From: Paenibacillus sp. 1011MAR3C5
GTDB taxonomy: Bacteria; Bacillota; Bacilli; Paenibacillales; Paenibacillaceae
Direction: 5' to 3'
DNA: 64,000 nt
NCBI RefSeq assembly: GCF_003591485.1
Contig: NZ_QZCF01000010.1
Coordinates: 115,901 to 179,900 of the forward strand
Positions 49,777-58,380 of the stretch are shown one piece after another. Within the stretch, counting starts at the first letter, position 1. Each line of letters opens with the position of its first letter. The position numbers and the translations under genes were made by a program. The notes beneath the pieces were generated by a model, which was given only the letters and a program-made list of their open reading frames with translations, had not been told where the DNA came from and did no database searches.

Positions 49777-50687
49777 AAGCCCCGCCCCTCCCCGACAATG
49801 CGCAGGAAGAGCTCCTCCAGCGACTTTCGCCTCTCTTCCACCCGATAGACGGAATGGCCGCTTGCCACCAGCTCCCTGACCGCCTTCGCGACAAACTCGT
49901 CATCCGTTCTTCCGATGGTGAGCAGCGAACCGTCATGCTCCGACTGAATGCCTCTATCCGCCAGCACCCGCATCGCCCCCATCGAATCGGATACGCGCAG
50001 CGCCATGCTGCCTTGTGCCTGCTCCCGCAGGCCTGCCATGGAATCCTGGAACACCATCTCGCCTTGGCGGATTATGCCTACCGTATTCGCCATTTGCTCC
50101 ACCTCGCTGAGCAGATGGCTGGAGATCAGCACCGTAATGCCATGCTCGCGCGGCATCGCCTTAATCAGCTCACGAATCTCCAGAATACCCGCAGGATCAA
50201 GACCATTGGTCGGCTCGTCCAGTACCAGCAGCTCCGGACTGCCCAGCAGGGCGCTGGCGATGCCGAGCCGCTGCTTCATGCCAAGCGAGAAGCCTTTGAC
50301 CGGCCGCTTCGCTTCCTTCGTCAAGCCGACAATCTCCAGCACCTCGCTAATTCTGTTCATCGGTGCATCGATAATCCGTCGAATCGCCTCCAGGTTGTCC
50401 GTTGCGCTCAGGTGCCCGTAATAGGACGGGTATTCGACCAGGGAGCCTATTCTTCTTAAAATTTGCAGCCGATTGCGGCGCAGCGGCTGTCCGAAGATTT
50501 GAATACTCCCCCCGCTTGGCTGGATTAATCCGAGCAGCATCCGAATAGTCGTAGTTTTTCCTGCCCCGTTTGGCCCGAGAAAGCCGAATATTTCCCCTTT
50601 TCCAATCTTCAAATTCAAGTTAGAGACAGCATAACGTCCTTTATATCTCTTGCTAAGACCGCTCGTCTCGATAATCCATTCCTTCAT
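49773..50687 (-). CDS. ABC transporter ATPase (BcrA/LanF-like)
   Basis: A 304-residue ATPase. Walker A is GPNGAGKTTT, the signature is FSLGMKQRLGIASALLG, and Walker B is LLVLDEPTNGLDP with SSHLLSEVEQM as switch. The C-terminal 80-residue extension is typical of the bacitracin/lantibiotic-immunity ATPases. The start used is ATG (MKEWII), six bases after GAGGTG; earlier in-frame starts fall in the ribosome site. It is the first gene of the exporter, directly after the two-component genes, an order common in peptide-antibiotic resistance modules. Confidence 0.9.
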   Translation of the reverse strand: MKEWIIETSGLSKRYKGRYAVSNLNLKIGKGEIFGFLGPNGAGKTTTIRMLLGLIQPSGGSIQIFGQPLRRNRLQILRRIGSLVEYPSYYGHLSATDNLEAIRRIIDAPMNRISEVLEIVGLTKEAKRPVKGFSLGMKQRLGIASALLGSPELLVLDEPTNGLDPAGILEIRELIKAMPREHGITVLISSHLLSEVEQMANTVGIIRQGEMVFQDSMAGLREQAQGSMALRVSDSMGAMRVLADRGIQSEHDGSLLTIGRTDDEFVAKAVRELVASGHSVYRVEERRKSLEELFLRIVGEGRGL

Positions 50688-50722
50688 CTCCATCACCTCG
50701 ATTACCAGCATACCGGCGCCAG

Positions 50723-50761
50723 GTTAAAACAAGAGACGGCCAAGTTTAAATTTCGTTTAAA
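50723..50761 (-). promoter_or_regulatory. Repeated TTTAAAC boxes upstream of the ABC exporter
   Basis: Read on plus, GTTTAAA occurs at 50744 and 50755, 11 bases apart, and GTTAAAA at 50723, a further 21 bases away. Repeats at one- and two-turn spacing are how OmpR-type regulators such as SpaR bind DNA. They lie before the ATPase gene, and the outermost overlaps the T-tract of the kinase terminator. Confidence 0.5.
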
Positions 50762-50786
50762 AAAAGCCGGCATCAGCTGCCGGCTT
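50759..50786 (-). terminator. Terminator enclosing the stop of the sensor kinase
   Basis: AAGCCGGCA and TGCCGGCTT perfect arms with a five-base loop. A7 on plus gives the T-tract on minus. The kinase TGA (50773-50775) lies in the loop. Confidence 0.85.
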
Positions 50787-52200
50787 CATCGCTTGTATTC
50801 GATTCATAGATCAGGATACGCGTACCCTGATCCAGACTTTCCCGCTGCCACGCAAGCCCCATCTCCCGCAGCAAGTACTCGACGATGGCAAGGCCAATGC
50901 CCGCCCCCTTACCAGCGCCATGTCCATTGCCGGCATTCAGGCCCGGCCCCCGGTCCTCGATGACAAGAACGGTCTGACCATCCATCCGCTCCAGGCGGAT
51001 GCCCGCATAACGGCCCTCTGCCGCATGCCGGACTACGTTCTGGAACAGGTTGTCCAGCACGCGGCGGAAGCCTTCGCGGTCTACCTTCCAGATTATAGGT
51101 TCCTCCGGCAATCTGATATCCGCTTCAATCCCCGCATTCTCCCATACGGGATACCACGATGCGGCGCTCTCGCGCGTCAGCCGCAGCACATCCTGCGGCT
51201 CCGGCGACAGCTGGTATCGCCCGCTCGTCATAAGCGTATACGACAGCAGATTATCGATCAAGCCTCCGAGCCCTTCCGTCTTTTGCTCCAGAACGGTTAC
51301 CGCCTCCTTGCCCTTGTCTGTTAAAGGTTCGTTCTTCAGCGTATAGAGATGTCCTCTCATCACCGTCAGCGGCGTTCTGAGATCATGCGACAAATTCGAG
51401 ATGAGCCGCTTGCGCAGTTCCTCCTCCTCTGACTGTCTGATCCGGCCTTCTTGCAACTGCTCCACCATACCGTTAAAGGCGGACTCCAAGCCTCCGATCT
51501 CATCCTGCCGCTTCTCCTCTACGGGAGCAGGCAATCCATGCTCGTCTCTGAGCGACATAGCTGCTTGCAGCGCCAGAAGCCGCTTGCGGATATGCATGAA
51601 GAACAGCAGCGATACCGCGGCCAGAAAGGCAAACATCAGAAAGATAAAGCCCGCAATGAAAGGTGTACCCGATGCGGAGCCGGAGGACGCATGAAGATCG
51701 CTCCTTGGCAATTGCAGCACCATAAAAGCGGTATCGGCATTTTCCTTCCCAAGGAAGGAAACTACGGTGAACGGATCACCGTTGATCCTTGCTTTCATGA
51801 ACCGGATCGCACTGTCCACCGTCCACTGCCCTTGTCCCGCAGCTCCTTCCGGAAGCTCCAGCCGGGTTCTACCTTCTCTGTCGACCCAGAAGACTGAAGC
51901 ATCTGGATATTGGACTGCCAGCGCGCGCATGCGCTCGTCGATCTCTGCAGACGACAAGCCGTCCATCCTTCTTGCTTCGGCATGCCAGGCAGACTCTACT
52001 TCGCTCGCGCCGCCGTACTTTGTCTCTCCTGTCGTATCGGGGTGAAGCGCCAGCTGCGCAAGCATATAGAGCAAGCTGGCGAGCGGAATGATAATCGGAA
52101 TAAAGAGGAAAGCTCCCAGCACAATCATCAGGTACCGGGTAAGCAAGGATTGCCGCGCCAGCCAGCCGGACTTTCGGCCGGACGCCCGACGGCCGCTCAC
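50773..52200 (-). CDS. Sensor histidine kinase (antimicrobial-peptide type module)
   Basis: A 475-residue two-helix kinase. Helices lie at about 22-50 and 155-180 with an extracellular loop of about 105 residues. HisKA follows (RLISNLSHDLRTPLTVMRGH) and then HATPase_c (NLFQNVVRHAAEGR, VIEDRGPGLN, GAGIGLAIVEYLLRE). The GTG start overlaps the regulator stop by four bases. With the regulator and the adjacent ABC exporter it probably senses a peptide antibiotic or envelope damage. Confidence 0.9.
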   Translation of the reverse strand: MSGRRASGRKSGWLARQSLLTRYLMIVLGAFLFIPIIIPLASLLYMLAQLALHPDTTGETKYGGASEVESAWHAEARRMDGLSSAEIDERMRALAVQYPDASVFWVDREGRTRLELPEGAAGQGQWTVDSAIRFMKARINGDPFTVVSFLGKENADTAFMVLQLPRSDLHASSGSASGTPFIAGFIFLMFAFLAAVSLLFFMHIRKRLLALQAAMSLRDEHGLPAPVEEKRQDEIGGLESAFNGMVEQLQEGRIRQSEEEELRKRLISNLSHDLRTPLTVMRGHLYTLKNEPLTDKGKEAVTVLEQKTEGLGGLIDNLLSYTLMTSGRYQLSPEPQDVLRLTRESAASWYPVWENAGIEADIRLPEEPIIWKVDREGFRRVLDNLFQNVVRHAAEGRYAGIRLERMDGQTVLVIEDRGPGLNAGNGHGAGKGAGIGLAIVEYLLREMGLAWQRESLDQGTRILIYESNTSDEAGS

Positions 52201-52871
52201 GCCCTCACCCGATAGCCGATGCCCCGTACCGTCTCGATGATCTCAGGGGCAGCAGGCTCTCTCTCAATCTTCTCCCGCAGATAGCGGATATGAACCATCA
52301 GCGTCTTATCGCCGTCGAGATAAGGCTCTCCCCATACCGCTTCATAGATCTGTTCCTTCGTCATTATCTGGTTCAAATGTTTCAGCAAATAATTGAATAT
52401 ATGAAATTGCTTGCCGCTAAGCGCAACCTCTTCGCCCGTATCCTGATTCACAATTCGATTCTCCCGTTCATAAACAAGCAAATGCTTGACGGCCAAACAA
52501 TCAGGAGCCGCCGTACCGGAGCGGCGAAGCAGCACTTCAATGCGGGCCGTCAGTTCATCAGGATGGAACGGCTTCGTGACATAATCGTCCGCGAACTGCA
52601 GCCCTTGCAGCTTGTCGTCAATGGCCGTTCTGGCTGACAGCAACAGAATCGGCAGCGCGGGCAGGGACTTCTTCAGTCTCTGACCGACCGTAAATCCATC
52701 CAGCCCTGGCAGCATGACGTCCAGAATGACCAAATCGCAATCCTTCGCCGCTTCAAGCGCCTGATCCCCGCTCCGCAGCCACTTCACTTCATAGCCGCAA
52801 TTCTCGAGATGGCTGCTTACGAATTCCCCAATCTCTCGATCATCCTCTATGTACAGCAATGTTGCAGACAC
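52197..52871 (-). CDS. OmpR-type response regulator
   Basis: A 224-residue regulator. The receiver has LLYIEDDREIG, phospho-acceptor Asp in LVILDVMLPG and Lys in YVTKPFHPDEL. The winged-helix domain ends in MVHIRYLREKIE and VRGIGYRVRA. The start taken is GTG at 52871 behind GGGGAGAGGG. The frame extends 17 codons further without a ribosome site. Likely to bind the repeated GTTTAAA boxes before the exporter genes. Confidence 0.9.
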   Translation of the reverse strand: MSATLLYIEDDREIGEFVSSHLENCGYEVKWLRSGDQALEAAKDCDLVILDVMLPGLDGFTVGQRLKKSLPALPILLLSARTAIDDKLQGLQFADDYVTKPFHPDELTARIEVLLRRSGTAAPDCLAVKHLLVYERENRIVNQDTGEEVALSGKQFHIFNYLLKHLNQIMTKEQIYEAVWGEPYLDGDKTLMVHIRYLREKIEREPAAPEIIETVRGIGYRVRA

Positions 52872-53054
52872 TTGCCCTCTCCCCCCAGCAATGCGTAATG
52901 CATGGAATAGCGAGCAGCGCACTCAGCCTGACCATGCCAGACATGCGCCAGCTCTACCCTTTTGTTAGTCCCATTCATCATACCATGGCCATTACCATTC
53001 TCGCACATGGCCCATTAGCCATCACCCAAATGTCTTCAACTCGGCCGCAAACGC

Positions 53055-53082
53055 CAAAAAACCCGGCGTTGCCGCCGGGTCT
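53055..53082 (-). terminator. Terminator of the polysaccharide deacetylase gene
   Basis: ACCCGGCG and CGCCGGGT arms with a four-base loop. A5 on plus provides the T-tract on minus. Starts about 10 bases after the stop. Confidence 0.85.
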
Positions 53083-53092
53083 TTCATCATAA

Positions 53093-53842
53093 TTACTGAT
53101 TCACATGAGGCACCTGATCATACCCGATCAATTCAGATACCGTGACGAACCGGAAGCCGCGCTCCTTCAGCTCAGGCAAGATTTGCTTCAATGCCGGCAC
53201 CGTCTGGGACTGACCCGCCACAAAATCGTGGAAGAGAATGATGTCTCCGTTCTTTGCATTGCGAAGCACCTTGTTCACAATCTTATGTACGCCCGGCCGC
53301 TTCCAATCCTCCGTATCCTGATTCCAGGACCATAGCACAACCTGGTAATGAAAAGTCTTCGCCGCATCAATCAGCCGATCGCTGTAGTAACCGCCCGGAG
53401 GACGGAATAAGGCCGGTTTTTGACCTGTAATACGCGTAATCGTCTCCTCGGTTTGCTCGATTTCCTTCTTCATCGCGTCCAGAGAAGAACGATTGTTGAA
53501 AAAAGGATGGCTGAACGTATGATTCGCCAGCTCATGCCCTGCTTCTACTTCTTGTCTCACGATATCTGGATAACGCTCCGCATGTTTTCCAATAATAAAA
53601 AACGTAGCTTTCGCATCGTATTCCGCCAGCAGCTTCAAGATTTCAGGCGTATCCTTCCGGCTTGGTCCATCATCGAACGTGAGGGCGATCACCTTCTTCT
53701 CCGTTGGCACTTCCCAGACGATCTCGCCTCTTGTCTCATAATATTTCCGTTCCTTCGCACCTGCTGCCGGACTAGCACCGGAAGGCGATGATATCATCAG
53801 CATTACGCAACAAAAAGCCGCAGCCGCTTTCCATTTCACCAT
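53093..53842 (-). CDS. Exported polysaccharide deacetylase (NodB domain)
   Basis: A 249-residue secreted enzyme of carbohydrate esterase family 4. A signal peptide (about 1-28) precedes a NodB domain with all motifs: TFDDGP (catalytic Asp and metal Asp), HTFSHPF (two metal His), RPPGGYYS, SWNQDTEDW and LFHD. It should deacetylate peptidoglycan or another GlcNAc polymer. It resembles PdaA/PdaB-type enzymes in length. The start is ATG (MVKWKAAAAF) behind AGGAG; an earlier in-frame start has no ribosome site. Confidence 0.9.
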   Translation of the reverse strand: MVKWKAAAAFCCVMLMISSPSGASPAAGAKERKYYETRGEIVWEVPTEKKVIALTFDDGPSRKDTPEILKLLAEYDAKATFFIIGKHAERYPDIVRQEVEAGHELANHTFSHPFFNNRSSLDAMKKEIEQTEETITRITGQKPALFRPPGGYYSDRLIDAAKTFHYQVVLWSWNQDTEDWKRPGVHKIVNKVLRNAKNGDIILFHDFVAGQSQTVPALKQILPELKERGFRFVTVSELIGYDQVPHVNQ

Positions 53843-53929
53843 ACTCACTCCTACTTGTAGATTCAAGATGCCTAACGAGTAGGATTTCCTTGTTCAGCTT
53901 CATGCTATACCTTACGAAGGAGAATGCTC

Positions 53930-55060
53930 ATGAACCGTTTATTGCAAAGCTTACAATCCGTTAAGAGGAAAGCAATCCTATTCGCTCTTCTCTTTATCGT
54001 CATCGGCTTGGCGTATTCTTCAAGCCGCGTGATCGCTGCCCCTTCCCGCGCAGAGCTGCATGTCCGTTCCTCCCCTGATGCGGGGCATGAATCCGTCAAA
54101 GTATTGCCGTCTTCGCTGCTGGACGGGGCGACGAATGCAGGACAAGGACCGCAGCCCGCCTCCGATCTCTACCTCTCGATCCGGCAGGCTGCAGGGAACC
54201 GCATGCTCGTCTATATAGTGGACGCACTCGGCAATCTCCACCGGGAAGACGGGCAAATCCTCCTTTTGCGTCCTGCAGCTCGCAGCAAGCTTCTCCAAGA
54301 GGCTGGGCAGCTGCGCGCCCGGCATTACGGCGAGCTGCTTCCATGGGAGGAAGCGAAGAGGGTCGTTCCGCGCAAGGCCAACCTGACGGTCGTTGATCTG
54401 GAGACCGGCCTTTCCTTCAACGCCCAGCGCAGAGCCGGAAGCAGCCATGCGGATGTACAGCCTTTGACCAAAGCAGACAGCCAGACGATGAAAGAAATCT
54501 ACGGCGGCAAGTGGAGCTGGCATCGTAGAGCGATCCTTGTCAAGGCCAATGGCCGTACGCTGGCCGCTTCCATGCATGGCATGCCCCATGGCGGAGACGG
54601 CATTCCGGGCAATGGCTTTAACGGACACTTCTGCATCCACTTCCAGGGCAGTTCCACGCATGGCAAAGGCAATATCGATCTGGGTCATCAGCTTATGGTC
54701 GCCAAAGCATCAGGAACGCTTGAACCCTTTATTGGCGCGCTTGATCCGTATGATACGGTCAATGCCTTCTTTCTGGCCAACGAATACGGCGATCGGGCGC
54801 TCATGCGCGGCGTTTTTGCCGACAGTCTGTCGCCCCAAGCGAATACCCGGCACTTCGGCGCCCAAGAAGCCGCTATCCGCCATCTGTTTATAGCGCCTGA
54901 GGATATTCCAGACACGGCGCTAACAGCTGACATCCCGGTGGAGACTTGCCAGGTGCGCGGAGGCCGATGCGTGAACAAGTCCGTGAGCGTATTTCATCTG
55001 GGAAGACTGTCCCCGCTTGACACATGGAGAATTGACAGTATTACAGGGTCGCAGCAATAG
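53930..55060 (+). CDS. Exported protein of unknown function with HFCIHF motif
   Basis: A 376-residue protein with an N-terminal signal or anchor (about 12-36). The C-terminal half has a striking block: ILVKANGRTLAASMHGMPHG, then NGFNGHFCIHFQGSSTHG and HQLMVAKASG. A Cys flanked by His, Gly and Ser recalls the HxxxxSxGC active site of L,D-transpeptidases, but the spacing is different and the match is only suggestive. The start is ATG at 53930, six bases after AAGGAGA. Its terminator lies inside a convergent small gene, overlapping it by 20 bases at the stop codons. Confidence 0.7.
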   Translation: MNRLLQSLQSVKRKAILFALLFIVIGLAYSSSRVIAAPSRAELHVRSSPDAGHESVKVLPSSLLDGATNAGQGPQPASDLYLSIRQAAGNRMLVYIVDALGNLHREDGQILLLRPAARSKLLQEAGQLRARHYGELLPWEEAKRVVPRKANLTVVDLETGLSFNAQRRAGSSHADVQPLTKADSQTMKEIYGGKWSWHRRAILVKANGRTLAASMHGMPHGGDGIPGNGFNGHFCIHFQGSSTHGKGNIDLGHQLMVAKASGTLEPFIGALDPYDTVNAFFLANEYGDRALMRGVFADSLSPQANTRHFGAQEAAIRHLFIAPEDIPDTALTADIPVETCQVRGGRCVNKSVSVFHLGRLSPLDTWRIDSITGSQQ

Positions 55061-55208
55061 GAGCAACAATACTCGTATCGTCTTCTTCTCTCGCCTTCTC
55101 CAGCCCCGCGATTGCAAATGCACCGGAGATGACCAGTATCAGCGCCGAGAGAACAAGCAAGCTGTCCGATAAGGAAGTCTCCGGTTTGGAGACTTTTTTC
55201 TTAGCCAT
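55041..55208 (-). CDS. Small single-span membrane protein, 55 residues
   Basis: Starts MAKKKVSKPETS, has one strongly hydrophobic helix (about 18-37, LLVLSALILVISGAFAIAG), then an acidic stretch (EKAREEDD) and a short tail. AAGG lies ten bases upstream of ATG. The first codons contain the hairpin that ends the convergent gene, and the last 20 bases overlap that gene. Topology and composition look like a genuine small membrane protein. I know no family for it. Confidence 0.55.
   Translation of the reverse strand: MAKKKVSKPETSLSDSLLVLSALILVISGAFAIAGLEKAREEDDTSIVAPIAATL
55175..55200 (+). terminator. Terminator within the antisense small gene
   Basis: AAGTCTCC and GGAGACTT perfect arms with a five-base loop, then a TTTTTTCTT tract on plus. 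It ends the HFCIHF gene. On the other strand the same bases encode KVSKPET of the 55-residue protein. Confidence 0.85.
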
Positions 55209-55316
55209 AACGCCATTACCTTCCCTTCACAGAAATGATGCTTATCGCCAGCATATGTACGGGCGAAAGCCCGCTGCACGGCGTATGCCTACCCGTATGA
55301 AAAAGCAGCATGAATA

Positions 55317-55347
55317 GGCCATGCAGCGGAACCTTCGCTGCATGGCC
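55317..55347. repeat. Perfect 12-base inverted repeat
   Basis: GGCCATGCAGCG and CGCTGCATGGCC around a seven-base loop, 50 bases downstream of the AAA ATPase gene. It has no good T-tract in either direction, so it is a weak terminator or an mRNA 3'-end stabiliser. Confidence 0.55.
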
Positions 55348-55397
55348 TTGTATGGTCCTATCTTTCAACTATAAAGAGGAGAAACTCTTTCTACTTC

Positions 55398-56723
55398 CTA
55401 CAAAAATCCGACGGAGCCTCTATCCTTCATCCAATCGCCGCTCTTGCCCTTCGAATAGTCCGACTTCATCTCATCAATGATGCCCATTAGCCGTACTTCG
55501 CCTTCGTAATGCTTCTGCAGCGCCGCCGACACATACAGCTCGCTCAATTGGGCGAAGGTGAAGCCGTCCGTCCGCCTGGCCGCCTCGCGCATCGTCTCGC
55601 CGTCTACCAGCTTCTCGATCCCCTTGCGCTGCATATACGCTAGCCGCAGGGGCTCGTCCGGCGACTTCACCTCGTAAGCCCGGTCAAAGCGGCCGGCGCG
55701 ATTCATCAGCGCAGGGTCGATCCGTTCGGGATAGTTGGTCGTGCCGATCAGGAAGACGCCTTCCTTGGAAGCCACTCCGTCCAGAATGTTCAGGAAATAA
55801 GAGCGGCAGGATTCCGGCATGGAGTCGATATCCTCAATGACGAGCACCATCGGCGCCATCCGTACCGCTGCCGAGAACACCTCGCTGATCGACTCGCTGT
55901 TCGTATATTCCGTTATCTGCCAGTAGGCGACTGGCGCTCCCACCGTGCCGGAGATCGACTTGACCAGCGTCGTCTTGCCATTACCCGGCTTGCCGTATAG
56001 CAGAATGCCTCTTTTATAAGGAATGCCGTATGTCTCGAAGAAGGAGCCTTCCTCGTTAAAAAACTCGTCGACCGAGCGGTAAATATGCGTCTTCAGCGTC
56101 TCGTCCATAAAGACGTCGCTCCGCTCGACAGGAGTGGTCGCGCTAATATGCTCCCTCTCCAGTCCGTCTCGCGTATCGCTGTAGAGCATAATCTTCCGGC
56201 TGGCGAGCTGGCGCTCCCTCATATCTGCCAGGAACGCGGTCATCCCTTCGTCATGCTCGGCGAAGATCAGATCCTCGTAGCCCAATCCGTGATTCAACAT
56301 TTTCGGAATGCGGGCGAACGCAACCTTAAAGTCCGGGTACAGGAACAGATTATTGCGCACGGATGGCCTGATCTCGTACGCGCCCTCGCGCAAGGCCAAG
56401 ACCGGGTCCGATTCATAGCGGAACATATCGGTCTCTACTAGATCATACAAGCTGGCTGCATGCTCGACGCCGGGATGCACTCTTCGGATATCCTCCTCTA
56501 GCGAATCCCACATGTCATTGCTGTCCTCCTGATAGTAGAGGCGGAACGGGCAGCCGAACCGCTCCTGCAGAAAGTGGAAGATACGGCGTACCGTCTCTGG
56601 ATAATCAAAGTAAACCTTTCCCGCCAAGGAAGCGCCCTTGCCCCGTGGGGCAAGGAACGGGACAGGCTCGGACTTGGCGGCTGCGCTCATAACGGCATGT
56701 GTTAACTGTGCGGTTGCTCTCAT
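55398..56723 (-). CDS. AAA ATPase (BCS1/CDC48-like) coupled to rtcB
   Basis: A 441-residue protein. The N-terminal 210 residues match no family I know. The AAA module runs from about 215 to 430: Walker A GKPGNGKTT (244-252), Walker B VLVIEDID (293-300), sensor-1 Asn330 in IGTTN and arginine fingers in MNRAGRFDR. Such ATPases remodel proteins or complexes. The start lies two bases after the rtcB stop, so expression is tightly coupled. A role in dismantling damaged RNA-protein complexes or in loading the ligase is an inference from this linkage. Confidence 0.88.
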   Translation of the reverse strand: MRATAQLTHAVMSAAAKSEPVPFLAPRGKGASLAGKVYFDYPETVRRIFHFLQERFGCPFRLYYQEDSNDMWDSLEEDIRRVHPGVEHAASLYDLVETDMFRYESDPVLALREGAYEIRPSVRNNLFLYPDFKVAFARIPKMLNHGLGYEDLIFAEHDEGMTAFLADMRERQLASRKIMLYSDTRDGLEREHISATTPVERSDVFMDETLKTHIYRSVDEFFNEEGSFFETYGIPYKRGILLYGKPGNGKTTLVKSISGTVGAPVAYWQITEYTNSESISEVFSAAVRMAPMVLVIEDIDSMPESCRSYFLNILDGVASKEGVFLIGTTNYPERIDPALMNRAGRFDRAYEVKSPDEPLRLAYMQRKGIEKLVDGETMREAARRTDGFTFAQLSELYVSAALQKHYEGEVRLMGIIDEMKSDYSKGKSGDWMKDRGSVGFL

Positions 56724-56725
56724 CG

Positions 56726-58159
56726 TTATACTCCTTTAACTGTCGCGAGCGGGCTGCATTTGGCCACGACAGTGGCAAGGCCGGCTCCAACGACGCTTTC
56801 AATGATTTGGTCAACATCCTTGTAGGCTTGGGGAGACTCGTCCAGAATCGACTCCAGTGCGCGATGGTTGACGACGATCTCGTCCTCTTGCCCCACACGC
56901 ATGGCGGCTGCGAATTCATCGACGGTTACCAGCTGCTTCGTGGCGTTCCGGGAACGAATGCGTCCCGCACCGTGGCAGATGGAATAGTAATTGCCGGCAC
57001 CGCCAGGCGCTCCTACCATCAGATAAGAGGACGTTCCCATCGAGCCCGGGATTAATGCGGGGTGGCCTGTCGCTGCATAAGGTGACGGATTACCGGGATG
57101 CCCTGCCGGAAGCGCCCTTGTCGCTCCCTTGCGGTGAATGAAATAACGCTCTTCCTCTTCCTCGCCCTCGCCGCAGGCATAATTGTGCATCAAATCGTAC
57201 AGCGTCTTCAGCTCCACGGCAGGGCCAAGGACGTCGCGGAACGCCTCCCGCACCGCATAAGCCAGCAAGTGGCGATTCACAATGGCATAATTCAGAGCGG
57301 AGTACATCAGATTCGTATACGTGTTCCCAGCCTCGCTGTCCAGCGGCGCGAACTGCAGCTTGGGATCGGCTGTGCCAAGGCCCAGCCTGCGCATCGTCTT
57401 GGCTACATCGGTGCTGCAATATTGATTCACCGCTCCGCCCCAGGCGCGGGACCCGCTATGAATCATGACGATGACTTGACCGTCGAAGAGACCCCATTGC
57501 TCGGCCACTTCCCGATTCTCAGGGTTGATCTGAAGCGACTGAATTTCGACAAAGTGATTGCCGCCGCCCAGCGTGCCCAGCTGGCGGTGCGAACGGTGCC
57601 ATACCGGCTCCGGCAGGCGGTTCAGCGCATTCTCGTCGAAGCGGAACCCGCTGCTCTCCACATGAGTCAGCGAAGTGGCGCGTCTTGGCGTATAGGCATC
57701 CGGCACATATTTGCCCGGCAAGCCGTGAAGACCCTTGCGCAGCACATGCTCCAGTCTGATGTCTGAGAAGTAGCCTCTCGTATGGCTTTCCACCGGAATG
57801 AGCCGCTCGATCGCCTTCACCAGCTTCCGCCGCAGCCGGACATCCTTGATTTGGTCCGCTTTCAGGTTCGTCACATGGACGCGCATGCCGCAGCCGATGT
57901 CGCTGCCTACGATAGAGGGGGAGACAAAGCCGTCCTCCTCGCCCCATACCGCCGTCGTGCCGATGCAGGTTCCGACGCCTACATGGGCATCCGGCGTATA
58001 GCTCATATAGCGGATATTCGGAATTTGCAAATTGTTATTCGCCATCTCCAGCACTTTGGCTCCCATGTCGCGGAACAGCCCGTCACTCGCGTAAATATGC
58101 AGATCGCCTGCCGGGAGGTCAATCTGCCGGTAATACGTTTCTTGATTGCTAGTATTCAT
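56726..58159 (-). CDS. rtcB: RtcB-family RNA ligase (second copy)
   Basis: A 477-residue RNA ligase. Metal and catalytic residues are all present: Cys90 (GSDIGCG), Asn201/His202 (LGGGNHF), His234 (MIHSGSR), His325 (DLMHNYA) and the guanylylated His396 (CHGAGR). It is about 70 residues longer than the copy at 39.6 kb, has canonical HSGSR where the other reads NHFGSR, and is clearly a different subfamily. It is preceded by a leader with hairpins and followed by the AAA ATPase. Upstream on the same strand is a STAND/LuxR regulator. No archease or RtcA gene is present. Confidence 0.93.
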   Translation of the reverse strand: MNTSNQETYYRQIDLPAGDLHIYASDGLFRDMGAKVLEMANNNLQIPNIRYMSYTPDAHVGVGTCIGTTAVWGEEDGFVSPSIVGSDIGCGMRVHVTNLKADQIKDVRLRRKLVKAIERLIPVESHTRGYFSDIRLEHVLRKGLHGLPGKYVPDAYTPRRATSLTHVESSGFRFDENALNRLPEPVWHRSHRQLGTLGGGNHFVEIQSLQINPENREVAEQWGLFDGQVIVMIHSGSRAWGGAVNQYCSTDVAKTMRRLGLGTADPKLQFAPLDSEAGNTYTNLMYSALNYAIVNRHLLAYAVREAFRDVLGPAVELKTLYDLMHNYACGEGEEEEERYFIHRKGATRALPAGHPGNPSPYAATGHPALIPGSMGTSSYLMVGAPGGAGNYYSICHGAGRIRSRNATKQLVTVDEFAAAMRVGQEDEIVVNHRALESILDESPQAYKDVDQIIESVVGAGLATVVAKCSPLATVKGV

Positions 58160-58192
58160 ATATTCGTGTATCCTCTCTTGTTTTGGAAAATG

Positions 58193-58226
58193 AAAAAAGA
58201 CCGTAAGCCCAGTGGCTTACGGTCTT
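58193..58226 (-). terminator. Terminator or attenuator in the rtcB leader
   Basis: AAGACCGTAAGCC and GGCTTACGGTCTT form perfect 13-base arms with a four-base loop and a T6 tract on minus. It lies only 34 bases before the rtcB start and 250 bases after the STAND regulator. It can be the regulator's terminator or a conditional terminator in the rtcB leader. Confidence 0.8.
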
Positions 58227-58299
58227 CAAGCATAAAGAATAAACCGGCACGAGCGCCATCCGAATATCCGGATGGATGCGCGCTGCCGCTAATCTCAGC

Positions 58300-58380
58300 T
58301 CAGGCCCGTAGAGGCCGAAGGACAATGAAGCTATGGAAGGTTAGGTTTGCTTTGCGAATTCTCATCATCTTAACGATCAC
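58300..58380 (-). CDS. Possible 26-codon leader peptide upstream of rtcB
   Basis: GTG start nine bases after AGGAGG, reading MIVKMMRIRK and ending in IVLRPLRA before TGA. The ribosome-site region (TCGGCCTC at 58386-58393 on plus) is perfectly complementary to the end of the frame (GAGGCCGA at 58311-58318). Translation state could therefore change the fold of the leader ahead of the terminator. Within the 316-base gap no other gene is seen. This is a candidate, not an established gene. Confidence 0.3.
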   Translation of the reverse strand: MIVKMMRIRKANLTFHSFIVLRPLRA

